A stretch of 64,000 nucleotides of DNA from Lingula anatina. Lineage: Eukaryota; Brachiopoda; Lingulata; Lingulida; Lingulidae. This document shows, piece after piece, positions 48,051 through 61,106 of this stretch. Numbering within the stretch: position 1 is the first letter of the stretch; the number at the start of each line of letters is the position of its first letter. The notes under the pieces were generated by a model. It was not told where the DNA came from. It saw nothing but the letters and a program-made list of their open reading frames with translations, and did not search any database. Both the position numbers and the translations under genes were made by a program. Location of the stretch: NCBI RefSeq assembly GCF_001039355.2, contig NW_019774003.1, positions 94,374 through 158,373 on the forward strand. The letters run 5' to 3'.

Positions 48051-51000
48051 ATGAATTTTAGCCTTTCATTCCTTGCAGTTGTTGCATTTGGACTGTTTGC
48101 GTAAGTTGTACTATTTTTTCTCTTTAACTAATTTGTTCATATTACGTATTGTTTTCAACTGGCATAGTCACGTCAATTAAATCTCAGTTGATTTTCTGTA
48201 GCATAATGTAAAATATTCTATAATAAGCAAGTTTTCTAATGTGAAACACATGGCTTACACACACGTTCACGCACCTGCACACTCACTTAACATTTGCTTT
48301 GAAATTCAAATTGCAATATGTGCTCTTAAAGGATTGTTGCGTATAAAACTTCACCTTTTGTGTTGATTTGCTGCAGTGCCCAGTGACTAGCAATTTGTTA
48401 CCAAGATACAACAGTTCCTCATACTGTAGATAGGGTTTTTACCAGCAATATAGAAAATATAGAAAAAGTCATAAGTTTTCTCTTAGTATACATGTATATT
48501 TTAAAATTGAAACTTGTAACAATCGTAAACACGAGGGAGGATGCGTGAACCAGTAATGGTATCACTTTCGAAATCTCTTTTAAGGCCGAACTAAATTATT
48601 GCGTCTTGCGAAATGGATAATATTATTAGTGTTTAGAATTATTTGCGCATGATGCGTTATCTTAGGCAGAGGTGAAATAGAGAGGAGAGGAGAGGCTCGT
48701 GTTATGTTGTTATATAGCTACACCTTACATATATATTGGATTAAGAATACGATATATTATTATTATTCCAAATCGTTCCTCCTGTGTTGGACTTCATGAT
48801 TAGGAAGTGCATTTGGACGTAAACGATAGCGGTTGAAAGCGATAAATTTCATTTTTTCAGTTTGTAGATATATCCTTCTATTAAGTAAAAACAGTTCTGT
48901 TCTTACCCAAATATTGCGCATCTTCACGCGAATTTCAAAAGTTGTATACAGTTTTCAATTTTCAATTTCACAGAACAATGGTGGATTAATAGGAATGAAT
49001 CACACCAGAAAAAAAGTTTTTTTTTCCGGACCGAAAACGCCTTTCAAAGCCTATTCATCAATTTCTCTCTTTTCACATTGGACGTATGTTGAAATGTGGA
49101 TGGGTGGATTTTGTTTTTGAAGCCCAGGGTGTGGCTGTTTTCGAGGTTTTTAATTTTTTGTTTATGCTTTAGGCTGTTTTTAATTTTTTTGTTTATGTTT
49201 TACTGTTTGTAGCTACTGTAAGTAGCGTAGTACATACATGAACCCAGGAAAGAGGGTCAGTTTTCCAAAATAACCTAAAACCGACAGCCGGTATTTGCAT
49301 TCAGCCCCCAAATATTGGTCTGCTTCAATTTCTCTGTTGAAACACTCGAAAAAAATCCAGATTTTGACAATTTGCCAGACGATCGAGTAAATTCACACAG
49401 TTGGATATAACAGGACAGTGCCCTCGTTTACACTGGGCCAGTGAGCATTTCCAGATACGTCATAATGTATACACGACACAGGCCTTTGCTAAATTCCAGC
49501 GTATCGTCTGGGGCCACTGTTTTTAAACACGCAAACAGGTGCCCCAAAATAGGTATGTGTTTTTGTAATAAGCTATGGTCTAAGTATGTTTTGTTTTGGT
49601 CTAAGTATGCGTTTTACCGTATATCCAGAAATCAGATCATACGTGCAAACCTTAGTGGAAATTGAGAAGGGTGGTTTGAACCCTAGTTTTCGCTTGGGCA
49701 CGCATACACACGCGCACACACACACACGTGCAGTCAAGAATATACATGTATAAATCTGTTAACATGTAACGGCATCTTTTCCTTTTTAAAACAATCAAAC
49801 AAAAAAAAAACTAAAAAGCCCAAGGCTCCTTCAAGTTAAATGCTCGTTTGAACTTCAGTTGTGCTTCCATTCACTTCTGCGGGAGACACTGCACCCCCCC
49901 TCCACCCTTCCCCTCCTGCAGAAACCGCTATCAAGCAAAAAGGTGCAGTAGATCAAAGCCAGATATTTTTCAATTTTTTCAAACCTTATATAGTAGTTCC
50001 CATGATATCGTGTATTCTTTTATTCTAGCCTTGGTGGAGCTGCCAGACACAGCGGAGAAATCCGTTGCCCCCGTCTACCGCATTCACACAGGTTTATTAA
50101 GAGAATCTTCACCTCGGCTGACGCCAACCAAGACGGCAACTTGGACGACACAGAATATCACAAGAATCTGTTTAGAGAGTTTGATTATGACGGTAAGTAG
50201 TAGATGTGAAAAATGGTTAAAAAATAGTGCCACACTTGGAACTTGGATTAACGTAAAAGTCATTACTTATTTTGCAGGTTTGTTATTAAATTTTTTTCGT
50301 ACAATCTTCATTATTGGTTTTTCATAACTCCACATGCTTAGTGACTGGTATGCACTATTTTTTTTGGTTCGTAATATTAAAATTATTCTGAAATAGCTTA
50401 AACATCGCTATTACCGAACAACCTTACTCTCAAAATATTGGAAAATCCTGTAGATCCTGTTGATATAACAAGAACGAAATTAAATTAAAATTTCACACAA
50501 GACTAGACGGTGCAGTATCAAGTCAATAAAAGAAGTATATTTTCTTAGCTGACGGACGAGTGACAAGGGATGAATTCCTCAGAAAGTTCTTGGAATTGGA
50601 CCAAGGTCATGAAAACGAGGCTTCGAAGCTGTTCGCAGCGGGAGATGTGAACCGCAACGGTTATCTGGACGATGATGACAAAACACTTGCTAAATACAGG
50701 ATTGATTTAAATGGTAAGAAATACCATTTACCTTACCTTTTTAAATGAGAGAAAGTTGATAGCTTTTGTTACAAAAGATTACTGTCGAACTTGGTTGGCG
50801 TACATTCTGCTTCGATCGCATTAACTTGTTTCTCTACCATACCGGTAGTTGGTTTCAGAAATGGATACGTGATTATGTTTTATATTTCTACATCGTTATT
50901 ACAATGCACCGTGGCGCGAACCTTTCTCTCTCTCTTTCTTTCTCCCTCTCAATTGATAATTTTCCATATATTTTAGATGACGGAGAGATTGGAGAATGCG

Positions 51001-51528
51001 AATTTCAACTCATTTGGACAAAGGTAAGATTTTCTTGATACTTGCAATTTCAAGAAGTTTTAGCTACTCCCATACGTACGTTCTATTTACCTCAGTGTTT
51101 GGCCCTTCTGTGCTCCATGCAGCTGGGACAAATGCTGCGTCTGAAGTAAAACGCTCAAATCCGTTACCGGTATTCCTATGAAGGACACTCAAGTGAATAT
51201 TCCAACAAATAGACTCGTTCTCAAAATTATAAATCTTTTAGGCATTGTTGTTATGTTAATTTTCAAATTAATACATTTTTGGGGGGGTGGGGGGGGGGGG
51301 TGATGATATTTTCCCTACACCATCTGGACTAGACAACTGAGAAAAACAAATTGCACAGTATAGTCGTGATTTTATCCGTTAATTGATATGTGTTATTTTA
51401 TATGGATTGCCTGCTGATATGCTGCCCATGTCATTGGATTAATGGCACGTCATTGGATTAATCACAATGCCAAGACTCACAATATTTTCCTATTTCAGAT
51501 TGCAGACAGTGTACAAATAGGCCTGTAA
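48051..51528 (+). CDS. Secreted four-EF-hand calcium-binding protein 2
   Basis: Exons are 48051-48100, 50029-50192, 50549-50713, 50977-51023 and 51499-51528, giving 151 residues. Exon 1 encodes a signal peptide (MNFSLSFLAVVAFGLFA). The mature N-terminus (LGGAARHSGEIRCPRLPHSH) shares RCPRL with gene 1. The EF loops are DANQDGNLDDTE, DYDADGRVTRDE, DVNRNGYLDDDD and DLNDDGEIGECE; all four have Gly at position 6, and loop 3 ends in Asp. The C-terminus is IADSVQIGL. Intron positions and phases are the same as in the gene at 42672, so the two arose by tandem duplication. Exons 2-5 recur at 55964-57440. A candidate AATAAA lies at 52180-52185. Confidence 0.88.
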
Positions 51529-54070
51529 AGATAAGGAAACCGACAGTAAGTGCCACGTACGACACTGTCTGTGTTGCTCGTTCGGGATCTTTTTTTCCAT
51601 ATCACCTAAACGTGAAAATATCTATTGAAGAGAATTCATACTATGCAAACTGTGTTTATCTTCAAAATTCAAATTTATGTCTTCGAGATCTCAATTTCTG
51701 CTTTACACTACAACAGCACGAGGAGGAATAAAGCGTGATTTTACACACAAGTGGCAATCTACATATGATGATATAATTATACTTTCATTCAAGCGACAGG
51801 AAGACTTGCTAGAATCAAGAATACCAACATCCGCGGAGACCGTATACCAGAGTCCTGTATCACTTTCTTTGAAAAAGCATTGGCCATCAGAAGAGTCAAC
51901 AGAGAAGACATCGTGTGTGACTCATTTAACAAAGATGACTGACTGTTGATGTATATTTTTGTTTCAAGACAATTAATGTTTTTTACATCTCTTCAGTCGG
52001 TTTTCACTCATTCGTTTGTTTCTATTAGAGCGACTTCCACAGATGAATCTCTTATTTTGTTGAAGTCTCCGATTAAAATTGTTTTTCTTAATAGAGTGAC
52101 AAGAGCATTAAATTCATCTATTTTTTACATCCTTTGGGAAACTATTGCAAATAGTTAACATGTATTTTAAGACAATGGAAATAAAAGCAATATAACAAGT
52201 TAATAAAAAAGATATCAATTACTGGATTTTTTTGTGCAGATGATACATCTTACCGTGCTGCATGATACACCTTACAGTTATGCCGTGTCGTTATTATTCT
52301 TTTCTGTTCAAAACCAAAAAATACCCTGTAATATTTTCATCACATACGCTGTAAGTGTTCAAGTATATTCTGAAATCCTAAATGTCTTCTCTAATATAAT
52401 CCAATTGTAATGAAACTGCAATAGCTTCTCTAACGCAATAGGTATAGTGACGGATTTCAGCATGTTATGTAAGAAGTTATGTGGAATTGATCATAATTCT
52501 TATTTTGAACGGATTTTTCCAGTAATGATTTATTTTATGCTATTTGGAGGAATTTCTGTATCAGTATTACTCATTGAATGCTATTTGACTGAACTCCTGT
52601 TTCATAGTCCTTTCAGAGCCTAACTTGAAACTTACAGGATTAAAAAAACAAACTTATAGCTGGTATCCCTTATTTGGAAATGTGAAATTTCAATCTTATT
52701 CTAGAAGCTTTGAATCTTGGTGACCAACAATTATGGAGCACCAAACTAAATGTGAACTCCATTAAGTGGAATGATGAACGTTCAGATGAGTTTCAAAATT
52801 AATTTTAAAAAATGGGATCCAGCTTTGCCTGAAGGTTCACCAGAGAAAAAATTAAGGCGTCAATAAAATCCATAAATTATTTTGCACATTATTCTCTCAA
52901 GTATAAAGGACAAATTTGTCTGAAGTACCTTTTGCCTGTTTAGTTTTAGCACAAAAATGCACTTGTTCAATATATCAGTAATAAAAAAGCTACAAAAAGA
53001 AGTTTCATTGCACGACTTTATTATTCTCAAATTTTTCAAAGACAACCACAATTCCTTAAAACATACATGTAGCACATTCACAGAAATGACAACTGCCAGC
53101 CCAACATATAGAAAATAAATAAACAAAACTAATCTCTGTATCACAGTTATTCTGTCTTTCTGATCAATAAACAAAGCTAGTTGTTATCCACGACTTTGAC
53201 AAATGATAATAATCATAATAAACCAACTGGTTATGCAATTGCCCTAACATAACCTTTTGTTTTAAACTATGAAGGATTTTTCAAATACTAGGGATGGTAA
53301 GTAAAAAGTAAATATTTCTCCATTAAAAAAGAAAAAATCTAGAAAAGGACTGCAGTTAAAAGTTCACATTTACCCCGATCATACACACAAGAACACACAC
53401 ACATACATCAAAATGCATTTGGAGATTTTTTTTCCACCTCGAGATAACATTTCATGCTTTCTATTGTGAAAATATATCTAAAAAGTTTAACTAAATCCAA
53501 TAAAGTCTACTGTACAGATGCTAATCAAAACAGTAGAGGTTTAATTTGTGTAATAAGATAATTTCAAAATGATATTAAAATAATGCTATGAAAGTATCTT
53601 TGAATTATTTCCTGCATCTTAGTAAAAGGTTATTCATTTAAAAGCAATATATCAAAACAAAAGATCCCCATCCTGTGGCACATTTTCTGATCGTACTTAT
53701 TTCCCTTAAACAAGAGTTCTTTTTTGTCTGTTTCATGGAACTAAAAGAACTGTTCATGATCACTTGGACTTCTGTAAACACATCTTTTTTGATCTTTGAT
53801 GAAGCTGTAAATGTTTCTCTAAAATCTTTTGTTTATAAAACATGTCTAAGTCTCAAACCTGTCAAATTACAGCTGTTAAATATTATAAGTGACATGATTA
53901 ATATGTACAAAATTAGAAAAGCAGCATATATATGCCAACAACGGAGCTAAGTCCCATGTCCTGTATTGAAGTAGGTGCCATCTATGGTTGAAAACTGAGG
54001 TCCTCCATGAGTGGATTTCTGACAGATTTTCAAGTAGTGCACCCAAGGCTGTACGACTCCAAGAGAGATT
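51529..54070. other. Convergent 3' UTRs and intergenic sequence, copy A
   Basis: The 3' end of EF-hand gene 2 (plus) faces the 3' end of the KIF23 copy A exons (minus). Short frames here are also present in copy B but differ by frameshifting indels, which argues against coding function. The minus-strand frame at 53174-52860, compared with 59095-58779, is an example. Confidence 0.5.
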
Positions 54071-54641
54071 TCACACACCAGAGAATTTGGACCTCCTGGA
54101 AATATTTACAGGAAAAGAATCATACAAATTGCAAAATTAATTACTGCAGTCTGCTGCAGTGCAATATAAATTTTCGAGATAAACTTAAAAAACAGAAAGT
54201 GGCTGATTATTGATGCTGAGAGTAACCACCATGAAGCTTTTACTGTTTAAAAGTGAGAACAAGGTAAATCATACTCTTTTCTTTTTTAAAGCCTTCTCTA
54301 TATCAATGCCATCTGGATTTTAAAAAAAAATTTTTTTTTGAAGAATGCTGAATCCTCAATCATGTTGGACAGAGAAACAGATACATGAATAGCAATGATT
54401 CCAGACACAACACACCGCCAAACTGAAAAAATTACGCAGCACTACCTGTTGACATGAACTGAGCAAAATACAGACTTCAACAGAAGCATACAGGGAGGTG
54501 ATACAAGGCCTGGATATAGACCCACATTTGCTCAGCACTTACTTTGTGGCGTGTCCCTCCAAAGCTACTGCACACCGGTCTTCAGTGTCTGTCCACTGAC
54601 CCTCAAAGTCCTCTGCCTTGGGCTGTGGGGACCTGCGCTTT
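54071..54641 (-). pseudogene. Duplicate of the last two KIF23 exons, copy A
   Basis: Exons 54641-54543 and 54095-54071 encode RKRRSPQPKAEDFEGQWTDT, then EDRCAVALEGHATK, then RSKFSGV and a stop. They match 60492-60394 and 60022-59998 at protein level with only silent changes. No upstream KIF23 exon lies between 54642 and 54904, so this copy has no gene body in the assembly. It is either the second haplotype of the KIF23 3' end or a partial duplication. Confidence 0.8.
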
Positions 54642-54904
54642 CTGGAAACATTACACATATATAAATATCACTTTCAATAAATAAACAGGCATGAAATGAA
54701 CAGCAAAGAACCCATAATATTTTAAGTCTTTAACATCAACATGTCATTCTTCAAGAACCTAATAATAACAAGGCAGCAAAGCTGTCAAATGTACAGACAA
54801 AAAACAGGAAATAACTATGCACAAAATAGGCTACTGTCAATTCTGATGCAAAAGTACATTATGTTAAACTGCAAATTCAACATCAAATTTTAATTATGCT
54901 CAAG

Positions 54905-54905
54905 N
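54905..54905. other. Contig join (single N)
   Basis: An isolated n separates copy A flanking sequence from the start of copy B. The sequence before it (54771-54904) has no counterpart after 60619. Confidence 0.95.
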
Positions 54906-55563
54906 ACACAGGAAAGAGGGGTCAGTTTTCCAAAATAACCTAAAACCGACAGCCGGTATTTGCATTCAGCCCCGAAATATTGGTCTGCTTCAATTTCTCT
55001 GTTGAAACACTAGAAAAAAATCCAGATTTTGACAATTTGCCAGACGATCGAGTAAATTCACACAGTTGGATATAACAGGACAGTGCCCTCGTTTACACTG
55101 GGCCAGTGAGCATTTCCAGATACGTCATAATGTATACACGACACAGGCCTTTGCTAAATTCCAGCGTATCGTCTGGGGCCACTGTTTTTAAACACGCAAA
55201 CAGGTGCCCCAAAATAGGTATGTGTTTTTGTAATAAGCTATGGTCTAAGTATGTTTTGTTTTGGTCTAAGTATGCGTTTTACCGTATATCCAGAAATCAG
55301 ATCATACGTGCAAACCTTAGTGGAAATTGAGAAGGGTGGTTTGAACCCTAGTTTTCGCTTGGGCACGCATACACACGCGCAAACACACACACGTGCAGTC
55401 AAGAATATACATGTACAAATCTGTTAACATGTAACGGCATCTTTTCCTTTTTAAAACAATCAAACAAAAAAAAACTAAAAAGCCCAAGGCTCCTTCAAGT
55501 TAAATGCTCGTTTGAACTTCAGTTGTGCTTCCATTCACTTCTGCGGGAGACACTCCACCCCCC

Positions 55564-55564
55564 N
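55564..55564. other. Contig join (single N) with ~260-bp overlap
   Basis: 55305-55563 and 55565-55823 are nearly the same sequence. Two contig ends that should overlap have been placed side by side. Confidence 0.95.
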
Positions 55565-55963
55565 GTGCAAACCTTAGTGGAAATTGAGAAGGGTGGTTTG
55601 AACCCTAGTTTTCGCTTGGGCACGCATACACACGCGCACACACACACACGTGCAGTCAAGAATATACATGTATAAATCTGTTAACATGTAACGGCATCTT
55701 TTCCTTTTTAAAACAATCAAACAAAAAAAAAACTAAAAAGCCCAAGGCTCCTTCAAGTTAAATGCTCGTTTGAACTTCAGTTGTGCTTCCATTCACTTCT
55801 GCGGGAGACACTGCCCCCCCCCTCCACCCTTCCCCTCCTGCAGAAACCGCTATCAAGCAAAAAGGTGCAGTAGATCAAAGCCGGGCAAAAAATCCAGATA
55901 TTTTTCAATTTTTTCAAACCTTATATAGTAGTTCCCATGATATCGTGTATTCTTTTATTCTAG

Positions 55964-57440
55964 CCTTGGTGGAGCTGCCAGACACAGCGGAGAAATCCGT
56001 TGCCCCCGTCTACCGCATTCACACAGGTTTATTAAGAGAATCTTCACCTCGGCTGACGCCAACCAAGATGGCAACTTGGACGACACAGAATATCACAAGA
56101 ATCTTTTTAGAGAGTTTGATTATGACGGTAAGTAGCAGATGTGAAAAATGGTTAAAAAAATAGTGTCACACTTGGTACTTGGATTAACGTAAAAATCATT
56201 ACTTATTTTGCAGGTTTGTTATCAATTTTTTTTCGTACAATCTTCATTATTGATTTTTCATAAATCCACATGCTCAGCGGCTGGTATGCACTATTTTTTT
56301 TTCGTGATATTAAAATTATTCTGAATTAGCTTAAACAGCGCCATTAGTATTACCGAACACTATCACTCTCAAAATATTGGAAAATCCTGTAGATCTTGTT
56401 GGAATAACAAGAACGAAATTAAATTAAAATTTCACACAAGACTAAACTGTGCAGTATCAAGTCAATAAAAGAAGTATATTTTCTTAGCTGACGGACGAGT
56501 GACAAGGGATGAATTCCTCACAAAGTTCTTGGAATTGGACCAAGGTCATGAAAACGAGGCTTCGAAGCTGTTCGCAGCGGGGGATGTGAACCGCAACGGT
56601 TATCTGGACGATGATGACAAAACACTTGCTAAATACAGGATTGACTTAAATGGTAAGAAATACCTTTTACCTTTTTAAATATGAGAAAGTTGATATGTTT
56701 TGGTTCAAAAGGTAACTGTCTAACTTGTTTGGAGTACATTCTGCTTCGATCGCATTATCTTGTTTCTCTACCATACCGGTAGATATTTTCAGTAATGAAT
56801 ATTTGATTATGTCTTATATTTTTTAATCGTCATTACAATGCGAACCTCTCTCTCTCTCTCTCTCTCTCTCAACTGATTATTTTTCATATACTTCAGATGA
56901 CGGAGAGATTGGAGAATGCGAATTTCAACTCATTTGGACAAAGGTAAGATTTTCTTGATACTTGCAATTTCAAGAAATTTTAGCTACTCCCATACGTACG
57001 TTCTATTTACCTCAGTGTTTGGCCCTTCTGTGCTCCATGCAGCAGGAACAAATGCTGCGTCTGAAGTAAAACGATCAAATCCGTTACCGGTATTCCTATG
57101 AAGGACACTCAAGTGAATATTCCAACAAAAAGACTCGTTCTCAAAAATATTAATCTTTTTGGCATTGTTGTTATATTAATTTTCAAATTAATACATTTTT
57201 TTTTGGGGGGGGGGGGGTGATGATATATTCCCTACGCCATCTGGACTAGACAACTGAGAAATGCAAATTGCACAGTATAGTCGTGATTTTATCCGTTTAT
57301 TGATGTGTGATATTTTATGTGGATTGCCTGCTGATATGCTGCCCACATCATTTCTGTCATTTCTATCGATTAATCACAACACCAAGACTCACAATATTTT
57401 CCTATTTCAGATTGCAGACAGTGTACAAATGGGCCTGTAA
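55964..57440 (+). pseudogene. Exons 2-5 of a second copy of EF-hand gene 2, no signal-peptide exon
   Basis: Exons are 55964-56127, 56488-56652, 56897-56943 and 57411-57440, with the same lengths and phases as in gene 2. All splice sites and all four EF loops are intact. Amino acid differences are few, for example FLTKF for FLRKF and VQMGL for VQIGL. The signal-peptide exon and most of intron 1 are missing because the block starts inside intron 1. If it is an allele, it belongs to gene 2 and is not a pseudogene. If it is a true duplicate, it lacks its start. Confidence 0.8.
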
Positions 57441-59997
57441 AGAGAAGGAAACCGACAGTACGTGCCATGTGCGAGACTGTCTCAGTGTTGCTCGTTTGGG
57501 ATCTTTTTTCCATATCACCTAAACGTAAAAATATCTTTTGAGGAGAATTCATATCATGCAAACTTTATCTTTATCTTCAAAATTCAAATTTATGTCTTCG
57601 AGATCTCAATTTCTGCTTTACACTACAACAGCACGAGGAGGAATAAAACGTGACTTTACACACAAGTGTCAATCTACATATGATGATATAAACACTTTCA
57701 TACAAGCGACAGGAAGACTTGCTAGAATCAAGAATACCAACATTCGCGGAGACCGTATACCAGAGTCTTATATCACTTTCTTTGATAAAGCATTGGCCAT
57801 CAGAAAAGTCAACAGAGAAGGCGTCGTGTGTGACCCATTTAACAAAGATGACTGACTGTTGATGTATATTTTTGTTTCAAGACAATTAATGTTTTTTACA
57901 TCTCTTCAGTCGGTTTTCACTCATTCGTTAGTTTCTATTAGAGCGACTTCCACAGATTAATCTCTTATTTTGTTGAAGTCTCCGATTAAAATTGTTTTTC
58001 TTAATAGAGTGACAAGAGCATTAACTTCATTTATTTTTTACATCCTTTGGGAAACTATTGCAAATAGTTAACATGTATTTTAAGATAATGGAAATACAAG
58101 CAATATAACAAGTTAATAAAAAAGATATCAATTACTGGATTTTTTTGTGCAGATGATACATCTTACCGTGCTGCATGATACACCTTACAGTTATGCCGTG
58201 TCTTTATTATTCTTTTCTGTTCAAAACCAAAAAATACCCTGTAATATTTTCATCACATACGCTGTAAGTGTTCAAGTACATGTATATTCTGAAATCCTAA
58301 ATGTCTTCTCTAATATAATCCAATTGTAATGAAACTGCAATAGCTTCTCTAACGCAATAGGTATAGTGACGGATTTCAGCATGTTATGTAAGAAGTTATG
58401 TGGAATTGATCATAATTCTTATTTTGAACGGATTTTTCCAGTAATGATTTATTTTATGCTATTTGGAGGAATTTCTGTATCAGTATTACTCATTGAATGC
58501 TATTTGACTGAACTCCTGTTTCATCGTCCTTTCAGAGCCTAACTTGAAACTTACAGGATTAAAAAAACAAACTTATAGCTGGTATCCCTTAGTTGGAAAT
58601 GTGAAATTTCAATCTTATTCTAGAAGCTTTGAATCTTGGTGACCAACAATTATGGAGCACCAAACTAAATGTGAACTCCATTAAGTGGAATGATGAACGT
58701 TCAGATGAGTTTCAAAATTAATTTAAAAATGGGATCCAGCTTTGCCTGAAGGTTCACCAGAGAAAAAAAATTAAGGTGTCAACAAAATCCATAAATTATT
58801 TTGCACATTATTCTCTCAAGTATAAAGGACAAATTTGTCTGAAGTACCTTTTGCCTGTTTAGTTTTAGCACAAAAATGCACTTGTTCAATATATCAGTAA
58901 TAAAAAAGCTACAAAAAAGGTTCCATTGCACGACTTTATTATTCTCAAATTTTTCAAAGACAACCACAATTTCTTAAAACATACATGTAGCACATTCACA
59001 GAAATGACACAACTGCCTGCCCAACATATAGAAAATAAATAAACAAAATTAAATCTCTGTATCACAGTTATTCTGTCTTTCTGATCAATAAACAAAGCTA
59101 GTAGTTATCCACGACTTTGACAAATGATAATAATCATAAACCAACTGGTTATGCAATTGCCCTAACATAACCTTTTGTTTTAAACTATGAAGGATTTTTC
59201 AAATACTAGGGATGGTATGTAAAAAGTTAATATTTCTCCATTAAAAAAGAAAAAAAAAAATCTAGAAAAGGGCTGCAGTTAAAAGTTCACATTTACCCCA
59301 ATCATACACACAAGAACACACATACATACATCAAAATGCATTTGGAGATTTTTTTTCCACCTCGAGATAACATTTCATGCTTTCTATTGTGAAAATATAT
59401 CTAAAAAGTTTAACTAAATCCAATAAAGTCTACTATACACATGCTAATCAAAACTGTAGAGGTTTAATTTGTGTAATAAGATAATTTCAAAATAATATTA
59501 AAATAATGCTATGAAAGTATCTTTGAATTATTTCCTGCATCTTAGTAAAAAGTTATTCATTTAAAAGCAATATATCAAAACAAAAGATCCCCATCCTGTG
59601 GCACATTTTCTGATCGTACTCATTTCCCTTAAATGAAATTTCTTTTTTTTTTCTATTTCATATAACTAAAAGAACTGTGCATGATCGCTTGGACTTTCGT
59701 AAACACATCTTTTTGATATTTGATGAAGCTGTAAATGTTTCTCTAAAATCTTTTGTTTATAAAACATGTCTAAGTCTTAAACCTGTCAAATTACAGCTGT
59801 TAAATATGATAAGTGACATGATTAAATAATATGTACAAAATTAGAAAAGCAGCATAAATGCCAACAACGGAGCTAAGTCCCATGTCCTGTATTGAAGTAG
59901 GTGCCATCTATGGTTGAAAACTGAGGTCCTCCATAAGTGGATTTCTGACAGTTGTTCCAAGTAGTGCACCCAAGGCAGTATGACTCCACGAGAGATT
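57441..59997. other. Convergent 3' UTRs and intergenic sequence, copy B
   Basis: This is the counterpart of 51529-54070. The AATAAA of copy A is changed to AATACA here, but another AATAAA follows within about 30 bases. The minus-strand part next to 59997 should be the KIF23 3' UTR. Confidence 0.5.
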
Positions 59998-61066
59998 TCA
60001 CACACCAGAGAATTTGGACCTCCTGGAAATATTTACAGGAAAAGAATCATACAAGTTGCAAAAAATACTCTTCTGGAAATATTTTAAGTTATACGCAACT
60101 GAGCAAAAATAATTACTGCAGTGCAATATAAATTTTCAAGATAAACTTGAAAAAAGAAAGTAGCTAATTATTAATGCTGCGAGTAACCATTATGAAGCTT
60201 TTACCGTTTAAAAGTGAGAACAAGGTGAATCATTATCTTTTCTTTTTTAAAGCCTACTCTATATCAATGCAGAACTACTAGTTGACATGAACTGAGCAAA
60301 ATACAGACTTCAACAGAAGCATACAGGGAGGGCTTCCTTCCAAAAGGAGTGATACAAGGCCTGGATATAGACCCACATTTGCTCAGCACTTACTTTGTGG
60401 CATGTCCCTCCAAAGCGACTGCACACCGGTCTTCCGTGTCCGTCCACTGACCCTCAAAGTCCTCTGCCTTGGGCTGTGGGGACCTGCGCTTTCTGGAACC
60501 ATTACACATATATAAATATCATTTTCAATAAATAAACAGGCATGAAATGAACAGCAAAAAAAACATAATATTTTTTGTCTTTAACATCAACATGTCATTC
60601 TTCAAGAACCTAATAATAAAAACTAATGTCTGGATAAGATTATCACCATAAGTAGATTGAAACAAGCTGATATGTTGAGTATTTTAACATTATACAGCCT
60701 AACTACAGTTTGGCAAAAGAAACAAAAACCTTTTGAAATTTGATTAAAACATATTTTGCTTTGAATGTATAATATCAAAACATAAATCTGTAAGATTTTC
60801 TTTTATTGTCTAGGAATACAAAAAAAGTTAAAATGGACACTAGTCTCCTTATTTTTTACATCCCAGTTAAATATCTTCTAATCTTCGGCCTGGCCTCCCT
60901 ACTACTAATATGTGGGCATCTGTACATACCTGGTACCAGGAGATATTTGTCGCAGGGTCTCCACGTCATTGAAGACCACACTTGCACCACCACCAGCAGT
61001 GGGGACTACATTGGCCTGGAACACAATAATAAACATTTTGGATCTCATATTATGAACTAAGGGAAC

Positions 61067-61106
<40 letters not shown>

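Larger units (their letters stand above)
49242..54770. repeat. Large duplicated block, copy A
   Basis: This block runs from intron 1 of EF-hand gene 2 through its last exon, the intergenic sequence and the last two KIF23 exons. It recurs at 54906-60619 in the same order and orientation, with scattered substitutions and small indels. Similarity starts near accca/acaca ggaaagag and stops after aagaacctaataata. Confidence 0.95.
54906..60619. repeat. Large duplicated block, copy B
   Basis: This is the second copy of 49242-54770, itself broken by an N at 55564. The part before the N matches 49242-49905. The part after it restarts at the equivalent of 49646, so about 260 bases (gtgcaaaccttagtgg onward) occur a third time. 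Confidence 0.95.

Noticed and set aside
49441-49665. 74-codon ORF conserved exactly at 55106-55330
   Set aside because: It lies in intron 1 of EF-hand gene 2, and its identity is explained by the duplicated block; it resembles no family.
49848-50327. 159-codon ORF overlapping EF-hand gene 2 exon 2
   Set aside because: It is a different frame over the exon and intron; the EF-hand frame has the domain and correct splice phase.
52860-53174. Minus-strand 104-codon ORF in copy A
   Set aside because: The counterpart in copy B (58779-59095) is split by indels into different frames, so it is not under coding constraint.
57538-57855. 105-codon ORF after EF-hand copy B and its counterpart near 51677
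   Set aside because: It lies downstream of the stop codons. It is open in copy B but frameshifted in copy A, so it is probably 3' UTR, although a 3' gene exon cannot be fully excluded.
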